Source: Desulfobacteraceae bacterium (lineage in GTDB: Bacteria > Desulfobacterota > Desulfobacteria > Desulfobacterales > ETH-SRB1). Taken from it: DNA of 32,971 bases. The stretch lies in the NCBI GenBank assembly GCA_028571455.1, contig JAPVVG010000266.1:1-32971 (forward strand), read 5' to 3'. Below are positions 23,188-31,845 of this stretch, one piece after another. Below the pieces are notes generated by a model that saw only the letters and a program-made list of their open reading frames with translations, was not told the origin of the DNA and did not search any database. The first letter of the stretch is position 1. Every line of letters starts with the position of its first letter. Position numbers and translations under genes: made by a program.

Positions 23188-23290
23188 TCCCCGTAGCTTG
23201 CTGCGGGGTTAGCGAGTGAATATAAAAAAAGCAAGTTTCCTTACGGTCGAAGATTCCCTGCGGCTTGCCGCAGGGAATCTTCAATTTTGA
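23162..23290. repeat. Element shared with atpC end, containing a perfect 16-bp hairpin
   Basis: ATCTTGAACCGCAACAGCGA followed by GCGCATTCCCCGTAG recurs with one change at 25624-25658. Further on, TTTCCTTACGGTCGAAGATT recurs with a small change at 25709-25730. Here the second part forms a perfect hairpin: GAAGATTCCCTGCGGC (23249-23264), TT, GCCGCAGGGAATCTTC (23267-23282). It overlaps the 5' end of ktrB. No T-run follows at once, so it is not an obvious terminator. Confidence 0.82.
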
Positions 23291-23379
23291 CGGATTTATA
23301 TTTATTATCTATTCAGCATTTATACCGGATGTCAACCTTGACAATATCAACCATCCATTGTAATTGGAAAGGGTACTAT

Positions 23380-25195
<1,816 letters not shown>

Positions 25196-25253
25196 GAATT
25201 ATATTATAATTTTTTGTGTCTTAGTGCCTTAGTGGCCGAACTATTACAAAAAA

Positions 25254-25658
25254 ATGAAGCTTAAGGTTTTGCTCCCTACAGAGGTTCTTGTTGACGAAGA
25301 GGTTGTCAAGGTGATTGCCGAGGCTGAAAACGGTTCTTTTTGCCTTTTGCCCCGTCATGTTGATTTTGTGGCTGTCATTGTTCCCGGTATTTTTTGTTTT
25401 GTAACACCCGATCTCGTCGAACAGTTTTATGCTGTTGATGAAGGTATCCTGATCAAATGCGGCCATGAGGTTATGCTTTCCATTAGAAATGCCGTGCGGG
25501 GTCCTGATCTTGGAGTGTTGAAAAAAACTGTTCAAAAACAATTTGTTGAGCTTGAAGATCGGGAAAAAATGTCGCGTTCTGCATTAGCCAGGCTCGAAGC
25601 CGGTTTTATCAGGCGCTTTATGGATCTTGAACCGCAACAGCGAGCGTATTCCCCGTAG
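25254..25658 (+). CDS. atpC: N-type ATPase F1 epsilon subunit
   Basis: A 134-residue central-stalk subunit. Residues 1-85 form the beta-sandwich domain (LKVLLPTEVLVDEEVVKVIA, then GSFCLLPRHVDFVAVIVPGI); residues 95-125 are a helical hairpin. The order beta-epsilon at the 5' end of the operon is the N-ATPase arrangement. The start ATG 25254 has no Shine-Dalgarno (ACTATTACAAAAAA precedes). The last eleven residues, DLEPQQRAYSP, and the TAG stop are encoded within a dispersed repeat also present at 23162, so the natural C-terminus has probably been replaced. Epsilon usually couples gamma rotation to the c-ring and can inhibit ATP hydrolysis. Confidence 0.93.
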   Translation: MKLKVLLPTEVLVDEEVVKVIAEAENGSFCLLPRHVDFVAVIVPGIFCFVTPDLVEQFYAVDEGILIKCGHEVMLSIRNAVRGPDLGVLKKTVQKQFVELEDREKMSRSALARLEAGFIRRFMDLEPQQRAYSP

Positions 25659-25760
25659 TCCCGCTTTAGCGGGACGGGGAATGCGAGCGAATCCAAAAAT
25701 AGCAAACTTCCTTACGGTCGAAGATTACCTGCAGCTTGCTGCATGGAGCTTCAAAAACAG
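25623..25760. repeat. Second copy of the ktrB-linked element, overlapping the end of atpC
   Basis: GATCTTGAACCGCAACAGCG then AGCGTATTCCCCGTAG matches 23162-23196. The hairpin ATTCCCC-GTA-GTCCCGC, TTTA, GCGGGAC-GGGGAAT follows, with the atpC stop codon TAG in the bulge. After it TTCCTTACGGTCGAAGATTA matches 23237-23256. Copies differ in the hairpin sequence but keep a hairpin at each place. Confidence 0.8.
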
Positions 25761-25784
25761 GGGTTGACAGCATAAGCACTGAAA

Positions 25785-26165
25785 AAAATGAACATCGAAC
25801 GGATTAAAAGATGAACATCGAACATCGAACGTCCAACATCGAATGTTGAATGGGAAAAGATGAAGAAACAGAGGTCAGAGGTCGGAGATCGGAGGTCAGA
25901 AAAACAGCAACTAAATATCCCTGAACCATAATTTAGAATATCGAACAAGGAATAATGAATTTCGAATGTCGAAGGAAAAAACTTCATAATTCGACTAGGC
26001 GTGTTTCGATATTTGATATTCGCATTTTGCTAAGAACCTCTGAACACTGAACCTTTATTTTTCATTTGGTGTTTGTTTTTTTATTCGATTTTTAAATAAT
26101 TTGAGGAGCGGAGCGACATCATTATTCGACGTTCGATGTTCAATGTTCGATGTTGGACGTTCATC
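25785..26165. repeat. Class C and D words in the 533-bp atpC-atpQ gap
   Basis: AACATCGAACATCGAACGTC and CCAACATCGAATGTTGAATG (25813-25851), then AGGTCAGAGGTCGGAGATCG (25871-25890). A run of TCGAA-rich text follows to 25990. The far arm is TTCGACGTTCGATGTTCAAT and GTTCGATGTTGGACGTTCAT (26124-26164). Near 26104 GAGCGGAGCGACATCATTAT mirrors 21619-21640. No gene is seen in the whole gap (25659-26191). It is the largest interruption of the ATPase operon. Confidence 0.8.
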
Positions 26166-26191
26166 TTTCAAAACAATCCGGTATGGCATAA

Positions 26192-26509
26192 ATGCAACCT
26201 GTGAATAAAAAGCATCGACAGTCAGGTGATAAATTTAGCGAAACAGTGGGAGCCAAAGAGGTTCGCAAGATCAAAGCGCGTCGTGAGAAGGAGAGTGTCG
26301 TCTGGTTTGGACTGGGCATGTTCGGCGTCCTTGGATGGTCGGTAGTTATTGCCACCTTGCTTGGCATCGGCCTGGGCGTCTGGATAGATATGAAATGGCC
26401 GAGCCGCTATTCCTGGACATTGATGCTTCTCATCATCGGCCTTATTTTAGGTTGTTTAAACGCATGGTTATGGATAACATCCGAGCGAAAGATGATTAAT
26501 AAAGAGTAA
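26192..26509 (+). CDS. atpQ: N-ATPase accessory membrane subunit AtpQ
   Basis: A 105-residue protein characteristic of N-ATPase operons (ATPase gene 1-like, related to AtpI). A basic N-terminal 38 residues is followed by two TM helices: VVWFGLGMFGVLGWSVVIAT with LLGIGLGVWIDM, and WTLMLLIIGLILGCLNAWLW. AtpI-like proteins help c-ring assembly or Mg2+ supply; AtpQ is thought to act similarly. It is followed by atpR, the other N-ATPase-specific gene. ATG 26192 lacks a strong Shine-Dalgarno. The TAA stop (26507-26509) is part of the class A repeat terminus TAATTACTCAGGTGGATAGG. Confidence 0.92.
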   Translation: MQPVNKKHRQSGDKFSETVGAKEVRKIKARREKESVVWFGLGMFGVLGWSVVIATLLGIGLGVWIDMKWPSRYSWTLMLLIIGLILGCLNAWLWITSERKMINKE

Positions 26510-26725
26510 TTACTCAGGTGGATAGGCTGAAGGCTGAAGACTGTTAGGAAAAAGCAAAAATACGGAGCATTTTGAAGCCATGTTTGGTGCAAGAATCAGA
26601 CCCGCCCGCCTCGCCTGATCTCGCAATGGCGGGCAGGTATTTCCGCCAAAGTACGGCAATCGTGCTCTTCTGACCCCTTCAGCCTTCAGTCTAAACAGCT
26701 TCAGCCTGACTACGTGAGTAGTCAC
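26507..26725. repeat. Class A element, atpQ-atpR gap
   Basis: The left terminus TAATTACTCAGGTGGATAGG (26507-26526) contains the atpQ stop codon. GCTGAAGGCTGAAGACTGTT words follow. The right side reads CTTCAGCCTTCAGTCTAAAC and AGCCTGACTACGTGAGTAGT, its imperfect complement. Inside lie GC-rich CCCGCCCGCCTCGCC text (26600-26614) and TTCCGCCAAAG text (26640-26650). This is the best example here of the element with both inverted ends. Confidence 0.82.
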
Positions 26726-26744
26726 GATAAAGAGACAAAAAAGA

Positions 26745-27056
26745 ATGAGTGAAGTTGTAATCCTCATAACGGCTTTTGCCGCAGGCATAGGTCTCGGTAC
26801 ATTTTACTTCGGAGGCCTGTGGCTGACTGTTAAGCGGCTTCCTAAGGTCAGAAGGCCGGCGCTTTTGAGTATGTGCAGCTTTTTTGGACGCCTTGGAATA
26901 ATTCTTTTTGGATTTTATCTCATCATGGACGGTCATTGGGAACGGATGATAGTCTGTATGATCGGTTTTTTAGTAATGCGGGGAATTCTTGTGCGTGTAT
27001 GGGGGCCGGTGAGAGGCCGGAGGTCGGAGGTCAGAGGTCGGAAGTCGGAGGTCTGA
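26745..27056 (+). CDS. atpR: N-ATPase accessory membrane subunit AtpR
   Basis: A 103-residue protein of the N-ATPase AtpR family (F1/F0 ATPase subunit 2-like) with three predicted TM helices: about 3-27 (VVILITAFAAGIGLGTFYFG), 38-61 and 66-82. Family members carry conserved Arg residues in the membrane thought to interact with the c-ring carboxylates during assembly; RLGIILFGFYLIMDG and FLVMRG show candidate arginines. The last fifteen residues, VRGRRSEVRGRKSEV, are the translation of a class D repeat, so the original stop has been lost and the protein extended by a basic tail. The ATG has only a weak AAAGAGA upstream. Confidence 0.9.
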   Translation: MSEVVILITAFAAGIGLGTFYFGGLWLTVKRLPKVRRPALLSMCSFFGRLGIILFGFYLIMDGHWERMIVCMIGFLVMRGILVRVWGPVRGRRSEVRGRKSEV

Positions 27057-27163
27057 AGTCAGAGGTCGGAGAACCAGCAACGAGGAACCAGCAACGAGGA
27101 ACCAGCGCAGTAAGCAGTAGGCAGTAGGCAGTAAGCAGCAACGAGTAACGAGAAACGAGAAAT
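27008..27163. repeat. Class D and class G word repeats across the atpR end and the atpR-atpB gap
   Basis: GAGGCCGGAGGTCGGAGGTC words (27013 onwards) begin inside atpR and continue past its stop. Then come AACCAGCAACGAGGAACCAG words, AGTAGGCAGTAGGCAGTAAG words, and AACGAGTAACGAGAAACGAG immediately before the atpB ATG. Three vocabularies in about 150 bp. The run leaves atpB without a Shine-Dalgarno. Confidence 0.85.
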
Positions 27164-27865
27164 ATGCATATAACTCCTGATTCAATAATTTTATTTCAAT
27201 TGGGGCCTGTTTCACTTAATGCGACCATACTGTTTACATGGTGCATAATGGCGTTGATGACTGTCGGGTCCTGGCTTGTGACCAGAAAGCTTTCCTCAGC
27301 AACACGGCTGTCTCGATGGCAGAACCTTCTTGAAGTACTGGTAACCGGCATAAGGGATGAGATTCGTGAGATCAGCGGACAGGATCCGGGCAGGTACCTG
27401 TCCTTTGTGGGCACACTCTTTTTATTTATTGCGGTTTCAAATCTTTTAAGCATCATCCCCGGATATAACCCGCCGACCGGGTCACTTTCAACAACGGCCG
27501 CGCTTGCTGTTTGTGTGTTTATTGCGGTTCCCATATACGGCATTACTCAAAAAGGTCTATCTTATTTTAAACAATATACCAAACCTTCGGTATTGATGTT
27601 GCCATTTAATATTATAGGCGAGATATCACGCACGATTGCATTGGCTATGCGCCTTTTTGGAAATATAATGAGCGGCACGATAATTGCCGCCATCCTGCTT
27701 TCCATTACGCCCCTTATATTTCCGGTTATAATGCAGGCTTTTGGATTATTAATTGGATTGATCCAGGCATACATATTTGCAATTTTGGCGATGGTATACA
27801 TTGCGGCAGGCGCTCGTGTGCGGCAAAACAAGAGTGGTCGAGTAGTCGAGTCGTCGAGTAGTTAA
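27164..27865 (+). CDS. atpB: N-type ATPase Fo subunit a
   Basis: A 233-residue stator channel subunit with about five or six TM helices. The essential arginine lies in the helix reading ISRTIALAMRLFGNIMSG (residues about 150-168); RLFGN is the invariant core. Earlier LLSIIPGYNPPTGSLSTTAA is the loop typical of shorter archaeal or N-type a subunits. With the c-ring it forms the ion path; the c-subunit ligands suggest Na+. The last ten residues, SGRVVESSSS, are the translation of a class F repeat (GTCGAGTAGTCGAGTCGTCG), so the C-terminus is repeat-derived. The start codon is directly preceded by AACGAGAAACGAGAAAT with no proper ribosome-binding site. Confidence 0.94.
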   Translation: MHITPDSIILFQLGPVSLNATILFTWCIMALMTVGSWLVTRKLSSATRLSRWQNLLEVLVTGIRDEIREISGQDPGRYLSFVGTLFLFIAVSNLLSIIPGYNPPTGSLSTTAALAVCVFIAVPIYGITQKGLSYFKQYTKPSVLMLPFNIIGEISRTIALAMRLFGNIMSGTIIAAILLSITPLIFPVIMQAFGLLIGLIQAYIFAILAMVYIAAGARVRQNKSGRVVESSSS

Positions 27866-27902
27866 CCACTCGACCATTTTCCCACTCGACCACTCGACCA
27901 TG
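27834..27902. repeat. Class F word hairpin, atpB-atpE junction
   Basis: GTGGTCGAGTAGTCGAGTCG is followed by ACCACTCGACCATTTTCCCA and CTCGACCACTCGACCATG, giving a hairpin of GTCGAGT words against ACTCGAC words. It encodes the C-terminal tail of AtpB and ends just before the atpE ribosome-binding site. It lies at a place where differential expression of subunit c is often set. Confidence 0.85.
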
Positions 27903-27932
27903 TCCAAGCTATTACGAAAGGAGATGTATAAA

Positions 27933-28211
27933 ATGGATAACATCGGTATTATTGGAGCTATATCCATTCTTGCGTCGGGACTGACCATCGGCATCGGTTC
28001 GATCGGTCCTGCGCTTGGAGAGGGGCGGGCATTGGCCCAGGCTTTGAGCTCTATTGCACAACAGCCTGATGAGGCCAATACAATTACACGCACCCTTTTT
28101 GTGGGTTTGGCAATGGTGGAATCAACGGCTATTTACTGTTTTGTAGTATCCATGATTCTAATTTTTGCAAACCCGTTCTGGAATTATGTAGTATCTAAAG
28201 CCGGGGGATAA
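27933..28211 (+). CDS. atpE: N-type ATPase Fo subunit c with Na+-binding signature
   Basis: A 92-residue two-helix proteolipid forming the rotor ring. Helix 1 has GPALGEG with Glu30; helix 2 has MVESTAIY with Glu63, Ser64, Thr65 and Tyr68. The EST..Y set matches the Na+ ligands of the Ilyobacter c-ring, and the helix 1 Glu replaces its Gln, giving the two-carboxylate site described for N-ATPases. I chose ATG 27933 because GAAAGGAG lies 9 nt upstream. An upstream ATG at 27900 falls in a repeat, and the family N-terminus is short. It has the clearest Shine-Dalgarno in the operon, as suits the most abundant subunit. It is followed by atpF after 3 bp. Confidence 0.94.
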   Translation: MDNIGIIGAISILASGLTIGIGSIGPALGEGRALAQALSSIAQQPDEANTITRTLFVGLAMVESTAIYCFVVSMILIFANPFWNYVVSKAGG

Positions 28212-28214
28212 TCC

Positions 28215-28988
28215 GTGCTAATCGATTGGTTTACAGTAATTGCTCAGATAATAAATTTTCTGGTGCTTGTTTATCTTCTTAAGCGTTTTCTTTACGGCCC
28301 CATTATTAAGGCCATGGACAAGCGACAGGAGAAAATCGCTCTTCGTCTGGAAGGGGCGCGCAAAAAAAAGCAGGAGGCCGAGCAGGAGGCCGAGCTTTTT
28401 CTTCAAAAAAACAGGGAGTTTGATACCAGGCATGAAGAGATGCTTTCTCAGATCAAAAAAGAGGCTGAAGCCCGCAGAGTAGAGCTTATAAAGGAGGCTC
28501 GCAGTCAGGTTGATGCCGATATGGCCAGATGGTATGGGGCTATCCAGAAGGAGAAAGAAACCTTTCTCCAGGATATTCGCAGGCGTACGGTGGGGCACAC
28601 CTGCGCCATTGCTCGCAGGGCAATAAAGGAGTTGTCGAACGAGGATCTTGAGAATCGCATTACGAGCATTTTTATCGAGCGTCTCCAGAACATAGACAGC
28701 AATGAGCGAGAAGCGCTTGTGCAGGCCATTAAACATTCTATGGAAGGAATTCGAGTAAACAGCTCCTTTGAAATTCCAGGGGAATCGGCAAAAGAAATTG
28801 TGCGACTTTTACAAAATCTGACAACCGATCCCATTGCAGTGCGGTTTGAGATTTTACCGGAGCTTATCTGCGGCATTGAGTTAAAACTTCATGGCCGCAA
28901 AATTTCCTGGAATATAGCCGATTATCTGGAATCATTTGAGGAAAGTATGCGCGCAGCAATTGAGGCAAAAGGGATAAAAGAAACGTAA
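28215..28988 (+). CDS. atpF: N-type ATPase Fo subunit b (long form)
   Basis: A 257-residue peripheral-stalk subunit starting at GTG 28215. A single N-terminal TM helix (DWFTVIAQIINFLVLVYLLK) leads into a long charged coiled coil (about 30-120). A C-terminal domain of about 130 residues follows that ordinary b subunits (about 160 residues) lack. N-ATPase operons have no delta gene, and this extension is thought to take over delta's contact with F1. It follows atpE closely, and the two are probably translated together. Its TAA stop (28986-28988) lies within a class A repeat terminus (TAACTGCTCAGATAGATAGG). Confidence 0.92.
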   Translation: MLIDWFTVIAQIINFLVLVYLLKRFLYGPIIKAMDKRQEKIALRLEGARKKKQEAEQEAELFLQKNREFDTRHEEMLSQIKKEAEARRVELIKEARSQVDADMARWYGAIQKEKETFLQDIRRRTVGHTCAIARRAIKELSNEDLENRITSIFIERLQNIDSNEREALVQAIKHSMEGIRVNSSFEIPGESAKEIVRLLQNLTTDPIAVRFEILPELICGIELKLHGRKISWNIADYLESFEESMRAAIEAKGIKET

Positions 28989-29160
28989 CTGCTCAGATAG
29001 ATAGGCTGTAGGCATTTAGGCTGTAGGCTGTTAGTTTTTGTATTCAGGTTGTTTAGGCTGTAGGCTAAAGGCTGTTAGTTATAAGCTGAAAGCCTAACTG
29101 CCTACAGCCTAACAGCCTACAGCCTAAATGCTTACAGCCTAAATACCTACAGCCTAAACA
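28985..29160. repeat. Class A element, atpF-atpA gap
   Basis: Starts GTAACTGCTCAGATAGATAG, containing the atpF stop codon, then AGGCTGTAGGCATTTAGGCT words. It goes through ATTCAGGTTGTTTAGGCTGT (as at 571) and GTTATAAGCTGAAAGCCTAA (as at 600), and ends with CTACAGCCTAACAGCCTACA words up to the atpA start. Two nested palindromes seem joined. No Shine-Dalgarno for atpA is left. Confidence 0.85.
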
Positions 29161-29162
29161 AA

Positions 29163-30686
29163 ATGACTGAGAATAATACTACATCTAAATCCTTTCTTGA
29201 TGACACGTTCATGCTGTTTGATCAATCTCTTGAAAGACACGCATATGAGCTGAAAGGGAGGGAGGTTGGAATTGTGACCTATGTTGGCCAGGGAATTGCC
29301 CGCGTTGATGGTTTGTCCGGAGTTAAATCCGAGGAAGTGATCCGGTTCCCCGGCAACATCCCCGGCATGGTTTTTAATATTGATATTTCAGAGGTGGGCG
29401 TTATTCTTTTCGGCGAAAGCGATGAGATAGGAGCAGGTTCCGAGGTATACAGAACAGGACAGGTTTTGAATGTTCCGGTTGGCGATGCGCTGATAGGACG
29501 CTTTGTGGACCCCATGGGACGCCCTCTGGACAATCTTGGTCCTGTGAAGACGTCGGAGCGGCGTCCTGTTGAACGCGAGGCTCCTGAGATTATGGACAGG
29601 GCTCCTGTTTTCGTGCCGTTACAGACAGGCCTGAAGGTTGTTGATACCTTAATTCCGATAGGGCGCGGGCAACGAGAGCTCATTCTTGGCGACCGGCAAA
29701 CAGGCAAGACAGCTATTGCACTTGATACGATAATTAATCAAAAGGGAAAAGATGTGTTATGCGTTTATTGCGCTATTGGACAGAGAAGTTCCTCTGTGGC
29801 AAAACTTATTAATGAGCTTCGAAAGCACGGCGCCATGGATTACTCCATCGTCGTGGTCGCAGAAGGGGAAAGCACTCCTGGAATGCAGTTTATTGCGCCT
29901 TATGCAGCCACGTCAATGGCGGAGTTTTTTATGGAACAGGGAAGGGATGTATTAATTATATACGACGACCTCACGCGTCACGCCAGGGCTTATCGTGAGC
30001 TTTCACTTCTGTTGCGCAGACCTCCCGGCAGGGAGGCTTTTCCTGGCGATATTTTCTATATCCATTCACGGCTCCTTGAACGCTCAACCCATCTTCGAGA
30101 AGAGCTTGGAGGCGGCTCATTGAGCGCTATGCCTATTGTTGAAACAGAGGCGCAAAACATATCCGCATATATTCCGACAAACATCATCTCGATCACCGAT
30201 GGTCAGATCTATCTTTCACCTGACCTTTTTCAAAAGGGTGTGCTTCCGGCAGTAGATGTTGGAAAATCTGTGTCAAGGGTGGGCGGCAAAACACAATTGG
30301 CCTCATATCGCGCAGTTGCCGGTGATTTGCGTCTTTCTTACTCGCAGTTTGAAGAACTTGAGACATTCTCCCGTTTTGCCACGCGTCTGGACGAGGAAAC
30401 ACGCAAAAGGCTGGAGCGGGGGAGACGGGTTAGAGAAATTCTAAAGCAGCCTCAATATCAAACTATGCCGGTTGCAGAGCAGATAGCTGTGTTTGTGGCA
30501 GTAAATAAAGGTGTCTTTGATGAATTTCCCCTTGATCGGATTCCACAGGTTGAACGGCTTATACGCAAGGAGGTCACGGCACATCTGTCCCATCTTTGCG
30601 AACGGATTGAAGCCGGCGGTCAACTAAAGGATGAGGATCAAGAGGCTATCTTGAGCATTGCCCGGAAAGCTGTTGAAAATGCTTGA
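29163..30686 (+). CDS. atpA: N-type ATPase F1 alpha subunit
   Basis: Non-catalytic nucleotide-binding subunit of the F1 head, 507 residues. An N-terminal beta-barrel (about 25-95) precedes the P-loop [14 protein letters not shown] near residue 177, then Walker [21 protein letters not shown] and the C-terminal helical domain. [20 protein letters not shown] near 385 is the conserved alpha motif. The extreme N-terminus ([20 protein letters not shown]) lacks the usual delta-binding helix pattern, as expected in an operon without a delta gene. The start is preceded by CAGCCTAAACAAA, with no ribosome-binding site. The stop overlaps the atpG start by 8 bp. Confidence 0.96.
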   Translation: MTENNTTSKSFLDDTFMLFDQSLERHAYELKGREVGIVTYVGQGIARVDGLSGVKSEEVIRFPGNIPGMVFNIDISEVGVILFGESDEIGAGSEVYRTGQVLNVPVGDALIGRFVDPMGRPLDNLGPVKTSERRPVEREAPEIMDRAPVFVPLQTGLKVVDTLIPIGRGQRELILGDRQTGKTAIALDTIINQKGKDVLCVYCAIGQRSSSVAKLINELRKHGAMDYSIVVVAEGESTPGMQFIAPYAATSMAEFFMEQGRDVLIIYDDLTRHARAYRELSLLLRRPPGREAFPGDIFYIHSRLLERSTHLREELGGGSLSAMPIVETEAQNISAYIPTNIISITDGQIYLSPDLFQKGVLPAVDVGKSVSRVGGKTQLASYRAVAGDLRLSYSQFEELETFSRFATRLDEETRKRLERGRRVREILKQPQYQTMPVAEQIAVFVAVNKGVFDEFPLDRIPQVERLIRKEVTAHLSHLCERIEAGGQLKDEDQEAILSIARKAVENA

Positions 30687-31548
30687 ATTGGTGAAACGTA
30701 AAATCAAGAGCGCTGAAGATTTGCTGTCTGTCGTGAAAACAATGAAGGTTCTTGCGGCCATAAACATTCAGCAGTATGAGAAGGCGGTTGAGTCCCTTGG
30801 CAAATACAATCGGTCTGTTGAATTCGGATTGCAGGCCGTTCTAAAACATAGGCCAGGTGGAATCCAGATAGTCAAACCTGTTTTAAAACAAAGACTCGGC
30901 GCCATTGTTTTTGGCTCTGACCAGGGCATGGTTGGTCAGTTTAATGAAGTGATAGCTCATTATGCAGTTGAAGAAATAAATACACTCAAGGTAAAACAGG
31001 AAAACCGTGCGGTTATAGCTGTTGGGCTGCGAGTTATGTCCCGTCTTGAAGAGGCCGGCCAGCCTGTTGAAGACTGCCTTTCTTTGCCAGGCTCAATAAC
31101 CGCTATTACGCCGATGGTGCAGGATATTGCGCTGAAGATGGAGGCGTGGCGCTTTGAGCGGAAAATCGATCAGATCGTTATTTTTTATAACAGAACGGTT
31201 GGCGCATCTTATCGCCCCCATAGGCTCCAGTTGCTGCCGGTTGATCATAAATGGTTTCAAGAGCTGAAAAGCAGACCATGGCCATCGCGCTCTTTGCCGC
31301 TTTTTACTATGGATTGGAACCGGCTGTTTTCATCATTGATCCGCCAACATCTGTTTGCATCGGTTTTTCAAGCTTTTGCCGAATCCATGTGCAGCGAAAA
31401 TGCCAGCCGTCTTGCATCCATGCAGGCGGCTGAAAGAAATATTGAAGAGCGTCTGGACGAGCTGAACTTTCAATTTCACCAGGAAAGACACACCTCTATT
31501 ACAGAAGAACTATTAGATATTGTTGCAGGTTTTGAGGCGTTAAAATGA
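30679..31548 (+). CDS. atpG: N-type ATPase F1 gamma subunit
   Basis: The rotating central shaft, 289 residues. The N-terminal helix [20 protein letters not shown] and [16 protein letters not shown] correspond to the family's coiled-coil foot; the C-terminal helix [20 protein letters not shown] with [20 protein letters not shown] completes the shaft. The central Rossmann-like domain is present but diverged, as in other N-ATPase gammas. ATG 30679 lies inside the end of atpA (ATGCTTGA overlap), so translation is coupled to alpha. A longer in-frame start at 30658 is less likely. It is the last gene of the operon. Confidence 0.93.
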   Translation: MLELVKRKIKSAEDLLSVVKTMKVLAAINIQQYEKAVESLGKYNRSVEFGLQAVLKHRPGGIQIVKPVLKQRLGAIVFGSDQGMVGQFNEVIAHYAVEEINTLKVKQENRAVIAVGLRVMSRLEEAGQPVEDCLSLPGSITAITPMVQDIALKMEAWRFERKIDQIVIFYNRTVGASYRPHRLQLLPVDHKWFQELKSRPWPSRSLPLFTMDWNRLFSSLIRQHLFASVFQAFAESMCSENASRLASMQAAERNIEERLDELNFQFHQERHTSITEELLDIVAGFEALK

Positions 31549-31559
31549 AATCGCTCCTG

Positions 31560-31845
31560 CCCGCCATCGCAAGCCGTACTCAATGCTCTTCGTCCTTTTG
31601 TTGCCTGCCCGCCATCGGCTTCGCCTTCAGGCGAGGCGGGCGGGTCTCGCTCAGGCGAGGCGGGCGGGTCGCTCCGCTAGTTTATAAATTGGCAGAATTT
31701 CTTATTCAAAATTCGACGTTGGATGTTGGACCTGCCCGCAATGCCTTTGGGTGGTCTTGGTAGAATATCCTGGTGTCTCGGCCCGGTGACAATGATTATG
31801 CCGCCATCGTTTGTGATGCATGGCAGGCGGGTGTTCGACGTTCAT
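31560..31845. repeat. GC-rich palindromes and class C words between atpG and pgk
   Basis: CTGCCCGCCATCGGC, GGCGAGGCGGGCGGGTC (twice, about 31632-31669) and related text form strong stems after atpG. Then TTCGACGTTGGATGTTGGAC (31713-31732) and GTGTTCGACGTTCA (31831-31844) are class C words. The pgk stop codon lies in the last of these. An ORF overlapping atpG (from 31545) is only a translation of these repeats. The stems may end transcription of both converging units. Confidence 0.75.

Noticed and set aside
23249-23282. Perfect 16-bp hairpin as an intrinsic terminator
   Set aside because: It lies upstream of ktrB and upstream of atpD, not after a gene, and no T-run follows directly in either direction.
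31545-31763. ORF of 72 residues overlapping the atpG stop (ATGA)
   Set aside because: Its translation (RRGGRVSLRRGGRV) is just GC-rich palindromic repeat text; no family resemblance.
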